Positions 43,831 to 53,326 of a DNA stretch of 62,974 nucleotides are shown one piece after another (the first letter of the stretch is position 1; each line of letters begins with the position of its first letter). A program made the position numbers and the translations under genes. The notes under the pieces were generated by a model. The model made no database searches and was not told where the DNA came from. It worked only from the letters and a program-made list of their open reading frames with translations. The DNA is from JAHBNG01 sp039028975 (GTDB lineage Bacteria > Chloroflexota > Anaerolineae > Caldilineales > Caldilineaceae): assembly GCA_039028975.1 (NCBI GenBank), contig JBCCHB010000098.1:1-62974 (forward strand). Direction: 5' to 3'.

Positions 43831-46800
43831 ATGTCATCGAAAATAGAACGTTCCCATAAACCGCTTGAGTTTATACTGCTTGGCCCTCATTCAATTCAGC
43901 TAAATCATCAACGGATAAATGAGTTTTCCACCAGCAAATCTCAAGCATTACTTATCTACCTCGCCGTAACGGCAAGGGTGCATGTAAGAGAAGAACTAGC
44001 GACCCTCCTCTGGCAGGATATGTCTAGTGATAACGCCCGTAGGAACCTACGTGGGGCGTTGTCCAATTTGCGTAAACTGGTTGGAGACTTCCTGCTCATC
44101 ACACCGAAGGTTGTCGGGTGGCGTGAGGAATGTAGCTACGATTTGGATGTGGCGCGTTTTCGTGCTCATATAGATTCAAAGACGGCTCAGGATTCGGCAG
44201 AACTTCATCAGGCAGTTACTCTCTATCAGGGAGATTTTTTAGAAAGCTTTTCGCCGCGAAACGCACCTGCATTTGACAAATGGGCACAGCAGGAACGCAA
44301 TACATTACGCCGACTCAATCAGCGTGCCATCCTCGACCTAATTCAGATCGAGATCAAACACAAAAACTATACTAAAGGCTTGGAGGTAGCAGAAAGGCTG
44401 CTCCGATTAGAACCAGCAAATGAAGATGGCCACTTTTTCAAGATACAGCTACTTGCATGGCTTGGAGACCGTGATGCAGCCTTGGATCAATATAAGCTGT
44501 GCAGACAACATTTACTTCAACAGTATGGGCTAGAGCCATTACCTAGAACATCGGCCCTATTTGAAGCGATTAAAACAGGCAGAATAAAGGCAAAAAGAGA
44601 TAGCGGCAACCAACGTCTCTCATCTTATGCAGAATCTACGAGAGACGAAAAGCCTGGTTCAACAGTGTCTGCGCCTTCTCAAAATTCCACTCATCCTGCC
44701 CACAACCTTCCATCGTGCTCATCAGCTTACTCATCACCCTTTGTGGGAAGAGAACGAGAAATACAGTATGTATATCAATTTCTTGGTGACTCTTCAGGTC
44801 GCCTGCTGACAATTCTTGGTGCAGGCGGCATGGGGAAGACACGATTGCTCCTAGAAGTTTTGTGGGAAGTACTACGCAAAAAAGAGCTCCTACCAAACGA
44901 TGTGGATAGCATCTTCTTCATTCCACTGGCAGAGGTTGACATTACACAACTCAACCATCCAGAGAGGGATGAACAAACGTTTGTAGAGCATTGGGTAGAT
45001 ATACCGAATATAGATCTGCTTGCGAATCGCATTGCTATTGCCATTGCCCACGGCATGGATTTGCGATTGGATGGTCAACAATCACCCAAGGCTCAGCTTC
45101 TTACGTACTTACAATCCAAACGGATCCTGCTCTGCTTGGATAATTTTGAACATCTATGCGAGGCAGCATCTTTCCTCATGGAGATATTACAGAGAGCGCC
45201 GTACTCGCGATTGATTGTTACCAGCCGGGAGGCACTCCAACTGTACCCTGAACGCCAGCTGCTTCTGTATGGTCTCGATAGGTCAACGGATGTCAATGGA
45301 GATGAAATCGATCCTGCCTATCAATTATTCCGCAACCGAATCTCTCCACCAAAGGTAAGCGTTCAGTCCCCTGAGCCTGTCGAAGGGGATGTCCGGCTTC
45401 GACAGGCTCAGCCCACATGGGGAAGTGAACATTTACCACAAAAGGTAGACGCGTCAGCGGAAATGGAATCATCGATTCTATTTCAAAGCCTATCTCAAGA
45501 TGGGTCAGGAGAGACACGACAGCAGATTGATCAGATTATCCGGTTGGTAGGCGGGATGCCCTTGGGGATTGAGATTGTGGCTGCGTTGTCAAACCGAATG
45601 AGTTTGGCCAAGATTATTGATGAACTTCAGTCGGGGATTGAGATTCTTTGGCTAGATCAAGCTGATCTGGCCAGCCGACACCGCAATATCAAAGTAATGC
45701 TCGACGTCTGTTGGCAACGTCTCTCTCCTAATGAGCAGGAGATACTGGCCAAGCTATCCGTTTTCCGCGGTGGGTTTACGGCAGATGCTGCCGCAGCCGT
45801 GGTGGGTGCTACGAAAGAGGATTTGTCTTCGCTTGTCAATCGCTCCCTACTTTGGCTGACATCCAATCGATATGAGCTACATGCGATTGTTCTCCAGTAT
45901 GCATCCGATCATTTAACCGCAGCATATCAGGTAAATCATCCACTCGTTACAAACCTGCGGGCAGACCATCAAATTTATTATCAAGCGCTACTACATCAAT
46001 CCATTACGAAATGGCGTCAAAGTCACCAACGCAAGGCACTTGAGCTCCTTACAGTTGAAAATGGGAACCTATCCGCGGGTTGGCAATGGCTGCTAGGAAG
46101 AGAAGATCCAGTCAGATTAAATTCCTATCTAGAAGATTTCTGGCATTATGCACAAGCAAGCGGTCGACTGCATGAAATAGAAATTGGGCTAAATGAAGCG
46201 CTTCACATCATCGAGCGAAATGTTCCCACTTCTATGCCGCAGGTTCAGGCAAGGTGGTACCAGTTGCTTGGCAGCACATATTTCGCTTTAGGACGGATAA
46301 CTGAAAGCAACCAGTGTGCCAGCCAGGCATTGAAGATTCTTGGGCAAGAAGAACCTCGCTCTAGAATCCGGCTTCTACTGGTTGCTCTCATTGAATTGGG
46401 CAAACAGCTATGGAACCGCTTTAGGAATATCTATGTGTCTGATATCGGCACGACCGATTGGTCAAATTCTGATAGAACAAACTCCGATGCAACACATACA
46501 GTCGCAGGGTGGGCTTATACGATTCTTTGCCAGAATGGGTATCTAAGTAGCACTATGCCTCAGATGCTTGTCTATGCGCTCAAAAGTGTCAACTTGGCAG
46601 AGCAAACTAACCATAGCGCTCTCGTTGCCTTTGGATATGCCAAGATGATCGTCTTTTTTGGTCTTATGCGTATGAACTGGCTTTCACGCATCTATATTGT
46701 TTTGGCCCAAAAAGCTGCCCACCAGGCCCAAGATCTCTTATCGATGCCTCTCATTCATGAATATCATGGACTCTATTCCCTTTCTTGCGGTCACCTCAGC

Positions 46801-47691
46801 GCAGCCCAAGAGCAGATTGAGCTAGCTCTTTCTCAGTACGAGCAGCTCTCGGATTGGCGAAATGCAGGTGATTGCCTTGCACTCCTAAATCAGATCGCTG
46901 TCATTCGTGGACAGCATAAACGGGGTAAAGCGTATGGGGAACGGCTAGAAGCACTCTCTGCAATTAGCCAGAATGTTGAACATCAGGTTTGGGGCATTCA
47001 AACCCAGGCTAGTAATCTCATTTATCTAGATGCTTTACCAGAAGCCCAAGAATATATTGAAAGGCTGAAGCCCCTATATGGGAGTCTGAACGCAATGGAC
47101 ATTGGACGTGCGGTCGGATATACGACAGTAGCCTATAGCCAATTCCGGATGGATGAACATAGCGCTTCTCTAAAATCGATCGCTGTTGTAAAAGATTTGA
47201 TGGCCAACAACATCCCAACCTCCTCGATATACCTATATATCTATCATGCTATTCTTGAAGTTTACTTTGGAATATTTGATGAAATGTCTCAATCAACGGC
47301 CCAGAGTGACACACGCCCCCAAGAGATTAAACAGCAGTTTCGCTATTGGCTGAGGCGGTTAACGCTCTTTACCTGGCTTCATCCTATAGGAAAGATGTTT
47401 TCGCAGCTACACCAGGGAAGATATCACCGCATGATGGGGAAAACGACAAAGGCAAGACGGATTTGGCAAAAAGGGCTCTACGAGGCATTACAGCAGACCG
47501 AATTTCGAGCGGCAGCAGTTTTTCATTTTGAGCTAGGCAGAACCAACGGTGCAACGAGGGATGAACGTATCCGCCACCTACAAAGTGCTGTAACACTATT
47601 TGGAACGTTGGATACTCCGTATGAAGTGGCCCAAGCAAATCAGACTTTGACGTCGCTATTAAACAAAGGAAATTCATGTCCCCAAGCTTAG
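43831..47691 (+). CDS. BTAD-STAND-TPR transcriptional regulator 1
   Basis: A 1286-residue AfsR/SARP-like regulator. An OmpR-type winged helix spans about 12-100 (LLIYLAVTARVHVREELATLLW, then NARRNLRGALSNLRKL). The BTAD helical repeats span about 105-250. A STAND/NB-ARC ATPase begins with SPFVGRERE near 305, Walker A GAGGMGKT near 330 and Walker B LLCLDNFEHL near 432, with the GxP-type motif GGMPLGIEI near 580. TPR-like helices fill the remaining half. Such proteins switch on target promoters after ligand-driven ATPase oligomerisation. An in-frame palindromic repeat encodes residues ~510-527. The gene overlaps its paralogue by 16 bp. No strong SD precedes the start. Confidence 0.92.
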   Translation: MSSKIERSHKPLEFILLGPHSIQLNHQRINEFSTSKSQALLIYLAVTARVHVREELATLLWQDMSSDNARRNLRGALSNLRKLVGDFLLITPKVVGWREECSYDLDVARFRAHIDSKTAQDSAELHQAVTLYQGDFLESFSPRNAPAFDKWAQQERNTLRRLNQRAILDLIQIEIKHKNYTKGLEVAERLLRLEPANEDGHFFKIQLLAWLGDRDAALDQYKLCRQHLLQQYGLEPLPRTSALFEAIKTGRIKAKRDSGNQRLSSYAESTRDEKPGSTVSAPSQNSTHPAHNLPSCSSAYSSPFVGREREIQYVYQFLGDSSGRLLTILGAGGMGKTRLLLEVLWEVLRKKELLPNDVDSIFFIPLAEVDITQLNHPERDEQTFVEHWVDIPNIDLLANRIAIAIAHGMDLRLDGQQSPKAQLLTYLQSKRILLCLDNFEHLCEAASFLMEILQRAPYSRLIVTSREALQLYPERQLLLYGLDRSTDVNGDEIDPAYQLFRNRISPPKVSVQSPEPVEGDVRLRQAQPTWGSEHLPQKVDASAEMESSILFQSLSQDGSGETRQQIDQIIRLVGGMPLGIEIVAALSNRMSLAKIIDELQSGIEILWLDQADLASRHRNIKVMLDVCWQRLSPNEQEILAKLSVFRGGFTADAAAAVVGATKEDLSSLVNRSLLWLTSNRYELHAIVLQYASDHLTAAYQVNHPLVTNLRADHQIYYQALLHQSITKWRQSHQRKALELLTVENGNLSAGWQWLLGREDPVRLNSYLEDFWHYAQASGRLHEIEIGLNEALHIIERNVPTSMPQVQARWYQLLGSTYFALGRITESNQCASQALKILGQEEPRSRIRLLLVALIELGKQLWNRFRNIYVSDIGTTDWSNSDRTNSDATHTVAGWAYTILCQNGYLSSTMPQMLVYALKSVNLAEQTNHSALVAFGYAKMIVFFGLMRMNWLSRIYIVLAQKAAHQAQDLLSMPLIHEYHGLYSLSCGHLSAAQEQIELALSQYEQLSDWRNAGDCLALLNQIAVIRGQHKRGKAYGERLEALSAISQNVEHQVWGIQTQASNLIYLDALPEAQEYIERLKPLYGSLNAMDIGRAVGYTTVAYSQFRMDEHSASLKSIAVVKDLMANNIPTSSIYLYIYHAILEVYFGIFDEMSQSTAQSDTRPQEIKQQFRYWLRRLTLFTWLHPIGKMFSQLHQGRYHRMMGKTTKARRIWQKGLYEALQQTEFRAAAVFHFELGRTNGATRDERIRHLQSAVTLFGTLDTPYEVAQANQTLTSLLNKGNSCPQA
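45371..45411. repeat. Palindromic repeat inside regulator 1 CDS
   Basis: CTGAGCCTGTCGAAG (45371-45385) and CTTCGACAGGCTCAG (45397-45411) are perfect complements around an 11-nt loop. This is the widespread CTGAGCCTGTCGAAGG intergenic repeat, here in an open frame. It is translated as SPEPVEG, then LRQAQ. Related sequence is in the cores of hairpin repeats H. Confidence 0.85.
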
Positions 47692-50600
47692 AGATATACC
47701 TTCTAGGGGCGCCAGCCATAAAACGACAACGTACGCCCATATTTGGCTTGGCTACTCGTAAAGCGGAAGCACTCCTTTACTACCTAGCAGTCACCGAACA
47801 AACAGTTGAGCGAGCAGAGATGGCTTCGTTACTCTGGCCAGGGAAGCCGCTCAACCGCGCTCGCAAAAATTTAAGAGATGCCGTGGGGCACATACGCAAG
47901 GCCGGGTTGCACGAATATCTGGATACGACATCGAATACCATCTCCTTACCTGCAAGTGCAGATATTTATATAGATGTCACAGACTTTCGTGCTAGTCTCC
48001 CAAAGGCATGTAATCAGTTATCTCAAGAACAGGCTGAAAACCTCGCAGAGACGCTGCGCCTCTACAGTGGAGATTTTCTTACAGGCTTTACGATTCGAGG
48101 GGCGCCTGAATTTGACGACTGGGCCGCGATTGAGCGGGAAGCCCTATTTCGATTAGCAATTCAACACATTGGTAAACTCATTGAAAGCTATCGCCAACAA
48201 GACAACCCCACAGCAGCTTTAGAGTGGTGTGATCGAATGCTAACGTTGGAGCCATGGAATGGAGAAGCCAATCGCACCAAAATAGAAATCATGGCTGCCC
48301 AAGGAGAGCGTAGTGCGGCCATTCGCCACTACGTTACGTATGATGAGATTCTACTAACGGAATTTGATTCGCGACCAGATTCAGCGACCCAGAGGCTTAA
48401 TGAGGCTATTCGATCAGGATCGGGGATATCGCAACCTTCTTTCCCTACTGAATTCGGTGACACACCCAGAAATAGTTTGGCAAAGGGTTTGACTCAGGGG
48501 ACTCCGAAACACCATAAAAAAATGGCTTCAGAGGGTAACCAATATACGAACTTAGCCCCATCCTTAACCACTTTTGTAGGCAGAGAGAAAGAGTTGACTT
48601 ATCTTCTCGACTGGCTCCAACGTGGTGCAAAGCGCTTACTCACAGTCGTCGGCCCTGGTGGGATCGGCAAAACAAGGGTAGTTTATGAGGCCGCGGAACG
48701 AGCGGCCGCCATGACATTCAGTAAGCAGCTCTTTGCAGATGGCATATTCTTTGTCCCCTTAGCTGATGTATTGCAGGGGTATAATAAATGTACAGAGACT
48801 ATCTCCCCTACTGAAGTGATCCAAGCCATCATGGCGACGATGATAGAACGTATGGGTATACGGTTTTCAGGACAAGTGCTCTCAGAAGAGAATTTATTCA
48901 GTACGCTTAAAAGCAAGCAATTGCTTCTCATCTTGGACAATTTTGAACATCTTCTTGCATCAGCACCATTTGTTAACGAGCTTCTGGAGGCATGCCCTAG
49001 GATTCGTATTATCATTACATCTCAGGACCGACTATATAGCAAGGCAGAAGAGGTTTATGTTTTACAGGGGTTAGAGTGCCAATCTACTGAGCGACTCTAT
49101 AGCGAGGCGGTGACTCTATTTTCCAGTCGGGCTGCTCTGACGAACTGTCCTCGAAGTCAATCATCAAATAAGTTATCGCCACATGAATCACCAGAAGAGA
49201 ATACCCCACATATAGCGCGCATCTGCCATCTAGTTGGTGGAATGCCTTTAGCAATTGAATTAGCCGCATCTCTGGCCAACCATATGACCTTGTCAGATAT
49301 TGTGCTGGCCCTAGAGGAAGATCTCCAGATTCTGCAGAATAAGCTACCAGGCATGAAAAGCGGCCATCATAGCATCGTTGCAGTCCTTAACGAATCCTGG
49401 CAACGAGCCAATCAGAAAGAACAGTCTGCTTTAGAGCGCTTATCGATCTTCAGCGATGGATTCACACTTGAAGCAGCTCAGAAAGTCGCTAATGTCTCCG
49501 AAGAAATGCTCTATACCTTGATAGGAAAATCATTTCTGTTATCGAGGGGGGGGCGATTTGCCATGCATGAACTTGTTCGTCGGTTTACTAGGGAGCAACT
49601 GGCACGGGATCAGGTCCAGCAAAGACAGGTACAAGAAGCCCATCGTCGTTATTTTACTGATTATCTTCATCAACAACTTCAAGCTTGGACAACGACATAT
49701 CAGAGAAAAACTTTAGACGAAATTGCCCAGGATACAAGTAATTTGCTTGCGGCGTGGCATTCCACTTTGGCTAGAGAAGATATCACCCAGCTTTCTCCCT
49801 TAATAGATGATCTGTGGCTCTTTTATCGAACCCAATCATGGGCTTCAGAGGCCATTGCAATTATTGAGCAGGCCCAGAAGTTGGCCGCCCGGATCCAACC
49901 TTCTTCCCTATCTGTTGAGCAAGCGCGATGGTTGTTTTATCTTAGTGAGCTTCAGTACGATTTGGGTCAGCTACAGGAGAGTAATGCTCATGCACTAGAT
50001 GCCTTGCGATTGTTAAATTTGCCATTTCCCCGGGAGAAAGGCACTCTCGTCTTGAAAGCCATTGGTGCAGCAAGTGGACGACTAAGCGGTTTACAGCAGC
50101 AACCGCTCTGCCCGGTATCCGACGAGCCAAGAATTGTCATTGGAGCTAAGGTCTATGCCCGCATTGCCTTCAACTCGTACTTGCTCAATGAAAATCCGTC
50201 GATAATGTTCTCAGCTATTCATTTTGCTAACTTGACTGAACAGCTTGCCAATGGCGCGATGTTGCCGATTGCCTATGCTTATATGAGCATCATTTATACA
50301 AGCTGTAAGTTACAAAACATGAGCAGACGATACAGCACGCTGGCATTATCGATGGCTCAGCAAATGGGTGATGGGTCTACATTGGCTGCAGTGAATTTTG
50401 TATGTGGAACAGATGCCGTTTCACGGGGTAACCTGAGAGAAGCACAGATTTCCCTTGAAGCGGCTCAGCTCTTCTACGTCCAGAGCGAAGATTGGATCAA
50501 GCTGGGAGACTGCATCTGTATGTTAAATATCATTGCTGTTCTCACCAGAAACTATCGTAAAGGTCATGAATATGGTCAAGAATTGGAAGCACTAGCCAAC

Positions 50601-51299
50601 GTAAGCCATAATCGGGCACATCGCGCCTGGGGATTGATCATGCAGGGAGCCATTGGGGTGATTGAAAGGACAGATGAAGCCATAGCGAACCTTGAGCGTG
50701 CCCTCCCGCTTGCCCAACATCTTGCAGCCAAATCTATCGGGTTAACGGCCTGCTATGCATCCAAGGCTCATCTTCATTATCGACAAGGAGACTTCACGAG
50801 CGCGCATCAACTGCTCCATAAAACTGTAGTAGAATTAGAGAAAATTAATCCCACATCCGTTATTTATCTTTATGCTTTCGATATATTATTGGAGACACTT
50901 ATCGAACTTTGGGTTGCTGTCGAAGCGTCAAACGAATCCAAACCCGCTCTAATGCAAACCTATCGCAGACTAACAAAAAAATTATTAAGAATGTTATCTC
51001 AATTTAGTTGGTTTCATGCTATAGCCAAACCGTTTAGGCTTCTTTATCGAGGGCATTATTTGTGGAACAGTGGAGAATATAAAACAGCATATGCGCTCTG
51101 GATCAAAGGGCTTAGGTTGGCCGAATCCCACGAGAATCCGTCACTAATCGGACGCTTTCACTATCAATTAGGGCGCACACTCCCTCCATCTGACCCACAG
51201 CGGTTAACCCATCTAGGGACAGCTCAAAAGCTATTTGCCCAAGCAGAGATGGTATGTGAGCTAGAGCGAGTCAATCAAGCAATCACAAAGACAAGGTGA
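47676..51299 (+). CDS. BTAD-STAND-TPR transcriptional regulator 2
   Basis: A 1207-residue paralogue of the preceding protein with the same order: winged helix (LLYYLAVTEQTVERAEMASL, about 33-52), BTAD repeats (about 95-245), STAND ATPase with TTFVGREKE near 300, Walker A GPGGIGKT near 325, Walker B LLLILDNFEHL near 415 and GGMPLAIEL near 520, then TPR-type repeats to the end. The C-terminal GDCICMLNIIAVL and GRFHYQLGRT segments align with GDCLALLNQIAVI and AVFHFELGRT of regulator 1. AAAGGA precedes ATG 47676, which lies 16 bp inside the upstream gene, so the two are made together and may co-assemble. It lacks the in-frame palindrome of regulator 1. Confidence 0.92.
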   Translation: MSPSLEIYLLGAPAIKRQRTPIFGLATRKAEALLYYLAVTEQTVERAEMASLLWPGKPLNRARKNLRDAVGHIRKAGLHEYLDTTSNTISLPASADIYIDVTDFRASLPKACNQLSQEQAENLAETLRLYSGDFLTGFTIRGAPEFDDWAAIEREALFRLAIQHIGKLIESYRQQDNPTAALEWCDRMLTLEPWNGEANRTKIEIMAAQGERSAAIRHYVTYDEILLTEFDSRPDSATQRLNEAIRSGSGISQPSFPTEFGDTPRNSLAKGLTQGTPKHHKKMASEGNQYTNLAPSLTTFVGREKELTYLLDWLQRGAKRLLTVVGPGGIGKTRVVYEAAERAAAMTFSKQLFADGIFFVPLADVLQGYNKCTETISPTEVIQAIMATMIERMGIRFSGQVLSEENLFSTLKSKQLLLILDNFEHLLASAPFVNELLEACPRIRIIITSQDRLYSKAEEVYVLQGLECQSTERLYSEAVTLFSSRAALTNCPRSQSSNKLSPHESPEENTPHIARICHLVGGMPLAIELAASLANHMTLSDIVLALEEDLQILQNKLPGMKSGHHSIVAVLNESWQRANQKEQSALERLSIFSDGFTLEAAQKVANVSEEMLYTLIGKSFLLSRGGRFAMHELVRRFTREQLARDQVQQRQVQEAHRRYFTDYLHQQLQAWTTTYQRKTLDEIAQDTSNLLAAWHSTLAREDITQLSPLIDDLWLFYRTQSWASEAIAIIEQAQKLAARIQPSSLSVEQARWLFYLSELQYDLGQLQESNAHALDALRLLNLPFPREKGTLVLKAIGAASGRLSGLQQQPLCPVSDEPRIVIGAKVYARIAFNSYLLNENPSIMFSAIHFANLTEQLANGAMLPIAYAYMSIIYTSCKLQNMSRRYSTLALSMAQQMGDGSTLAAVNFVCGTDAVSRGNLREAQISLEAAQLFYVQSEDWIKLGDCICMLNIIAVLTRNYRKGHEYGQELEALANVSHNRAHRAWGLIMQGAIGVIERTDEAIANLERALPLAQHLAAKSIGLTACYASKAHLHYRQGDFTSAHQLLHKTVVELEKINPTSVIYLYAFDILLETLIELWVAVEASNESKPALMQTYRRLTKKLLRMLSQFSWFHAIAKPFRLLYRGHYLWNSGEYKTAYALWIKGLRLAESHENPSLIGRFHYQLGRTLPPSDPQRLTHLGTAQKLFAQAEMVCELERVNQAITKTR

Positions 51300-51374
51300 G
51301 CAGGAATAGAGTGAGTCAAGCCAAGATAGGTAGGCAGGTAGAAATAAATCAAGTAACAGCAGGACAAGTAGAGA

Positions 51375-52154
51375 ATGAAGCTAAATGTTGGAAACCTACG
51401 CGTTTTGATTACAGCCAGTGCTCAAGGCATAGGGTGGGCAATTGCCCAACTCTTTTTGGAACATGGAGCGCAGGTCTGTATTTGTGATATTAATCCAGAA
51501 CGTTTAGCAGAACGCAAGCAATTGTTCCCATCAATAGGCATTTCGACAGCCGATGTCTCGGATCCGGTGCAGGTTGAACGCACTTTTCAGGAGGTGGTTG
51601 CCCACATGGGTGGCGTCGATGTATTGGTAAACAATGCTGGCATATCAGGACCGACAGGTCCGATTGAAGAGGTAGAACCCGAGGCGCTTCAGCAGACGCT
51701 CAAGGTTAATATAGGCAGCCACTTTTACTTTACTCGTTTGGTCGTACCGTTGATGAAAGCCCAAGGCAGTGGTTCAATTGTCAACATTTCATCGACGGCT
51801 GGCTTATACGGCTATCCCCTGCGCTCGCCCTATGCGGCTTCCAAGTGGGCGGTCATTGGTTTAACCAAGACATTGGCTATGGAGCTAGGCTCATTTGGTA
51901 TCCGTGTTAATGCTATATGTCCAGGCTCCATCAACAACTTCCGCATGGATGGCGTCATAGAGCGGGAGGCCCAAGCGAGAGGGATGCCAACCGAGGAAAT
52001 TCGGCGGAACTATACGAATCAGGTTTCTATGCAGACCTTCATCGAACCCGAAGAGATTGCCAATATGGTGCTCTTCATCTGCTCACCTGCCGGGTACAAG
52101 ATCTCTGGTCAGGCGCTATGTGTGGACGGCCATACAGAGACCATGCGGACATAG
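51375..52154 (+). CDS. SDR-family oxidoreductase
   Basis: A 259-residue classical short-chain dehydrogenase/reductase. The cofactor loop is TASAQGIG at 13-20 (TGxxxGIG with alanine for glycine), CDINPERL near 37 suggests NAD(H), NNAG is near 86, SSTAGLYG near 138 holds the catalytic Ser, and YAASK near 153 holds the Tyr and Lys. The substrate is unknown. It lies 75 bp after regulator 2 on the same strand and could be its target or an operon member. Confidence 0.92.
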   Translation: MKLNVGNLRVLITASAQGIGWAIAQLFLEHGAQVCICDINPERLAERKQLFPSIGISTADVSDPVQVERTFQEVVAHMGGVDVLVNNAGISGPTGPIEEVEPEALQQTLKVNIGSHFYFTRLVVPLMKAQGSGSIVNISSTAGLYGYPLRSPYAASKWAVIGLTKTLAMELGSFGIRVNAICPGSINNFRMDGVIEREAQARGMPTEEIRRNYTNQVSMQTFIEPEEIANMVLFICSPAGYKISGQALCVDGHTETMRT

Positions 52155-52273
52155 GCTAGTGAGCAGGTGGTCGCTGTGGTCAGTCAGTTAGTTAGTTAAG
52201 TGATTGGTGGTCAGTGACCGACATAGGTTGTAGAAGCTGACTAACACAAGTTACTTTCACCATTCATTGTTCA

Positions 52274-52768
52274 CTATTTACGAAACTGTACCAAAATTCG
52301 GCTAATCTGCTCAATATGAGTGACATCATGGTGCCCCACCTGCATAATGGCATCATGCATAGACCACGGCCCGTTCTCAGGGTGCATGCCCGCTCGATTC
52401 CACTCTGCATCGGAAAGTCCTTTAAAGAATGTCAAGGTTTGTTGTCGAGATCGAATCAGTTCATCCATCACCGTAGAAAGCGTTTGCTCATTGTATTTTT
52501 TTTCCAACGCAATGGCTTCATGATCGTACGCCGGAAGTGAGGGGTTATCGAGGGCGACCATCATCTCTGCTCGACCTCGAAAGTAGCCGTCAAAGTCGCG
52601 CAGGTGGCAGAGCACTTCAAGTGCCGTCCATCCCTTTTCTCCATCATTTGGGTCACGCAAGGTCGTTGCAGTCTCCTGGGACACTTCACTTAGTAGGGCA
52701 ATCAATATGTCGCGCGTCTTCTCAATCAAAGCGATGTGACGACGCTGGACTTTCATCAAATCAGACAT
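52274..52768 (-). CDS. DinB-family protein
   Basis: A 164-residue four-helix-bundle protein of the DinB/YfiT-like metal-binding superfamily. The metal-site pattern is visible: the first His in EVLCHLRDFD near 57, and the HHDVTHIEQI helix near 145-154 with the second and third His. Members are thiol-dependent S-transferases or stress proteins; the role here is unknown. ATG 52768 is preferred because AGGAGAAAAA is directly upstream; the open frame upstream of it has no SD. It is divergent from the CMD gene. Confidence 0.88.
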   Translation of the reverse strand: MSDLMKVQRRHIALIEKTRDILIALLSEVSQETATTLRDPNDGEKGWTALEVLCHLRDFDGYFRGRAEMMVALDNPSLPAYDHEAIALEKKYNEQTLSTVMDELIRSRQQTLTFFKGLSDAEWNRAGMHPENGPWSMHDAIMQVGHHDVTHIEQISRILVQFRK

Positions 52769-52932
52769 TTTTTCTCCTAATCGAGTAAGGCTAACAGGTA
52801 TTAAAGTAGAAATGACATCCCTGCCTATTGAGAACGCGGCAGGGATGTCTGGGTTACAATCCGAACCGCAATGGATTTTCCCAAATGAAGATTCCAAGTC
52901 GCTCAAATTATACTGTACACAAGGAGGTTCCC

Positions 52933-53313
52933 ATGAATGATGAACAATACCAACTCGGCGTCGAGCAATTTGCGAAGATGGTCGGGCAGGAAAAGATCGA
53001 CGACTTACGCGCTCGCTTTGCCCACCTTTCTCCTGACTTTGAACGGGCTGTTATGGGTGTAGTTGGGGGTGAGATTTGGACTCGACCCAATCTGGATCTA
53101 CGCACTCGTAGTCTATGCAGCATCGGTATTTTAGCAGCCCAAGGGCGGGTCAGTGCCTTAGAATTGAATGTAGAAATGGCCCTCAACAACGGTGCCACCG
53201 CGGAAGAGATCATTGAAGTATTCTTTCAGGTTGCTGCATATGCAGGATTTGCAGCAGCGTGGGACGGTCTACAGAAGGCGATGGAGGTGATTGAGAACAA
53301 GAAAGGTGAATGA
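52933..53313 (+). CDS. Carboxymuconolactone decarboxylase-like protein
   Basis: A 126-residue CMD-fold protein. It shows the family blocks RTRSLCSIGILAAQG near 57-71, ALNNGATAEEIIEVFFQVAAYAGF near 85-108 and a closing amphipathic helix. The usual His in the ELxxHxxxA motif is Asn (LELNVEMA), and there is no AhpD-type CxxC, so classical decarboxylase or peroxidase chemistry is doubtful. AAGGAGG stands 6 bp before ATG 52933, which fixes the start. It is convergent with the MOSC gene. Confidence 0.9.
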   Translation: MNDEQYQLGVEQFAKMVGQEKIDDLRARFAHLSPDFERAVMGVVGGEIWTRPNLDLRTRSLCSIGILAAQGRVSALELNVEMALNNGATAEEIIEVFFQVAAYAGFAAAWDGLQKAMEVIENKKGE

Positions 53314-53326
53314 AATAAGATGAGGA

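Noticed and set aside
43831..51299. Phage-defence (Avs-like STAND) interpretation of the two giant genes
   Set aside because: The N-terminal parts are winged-helix plus BTAD regulators, not nuclease or membrane effectors, and no defence genes are adjacent.
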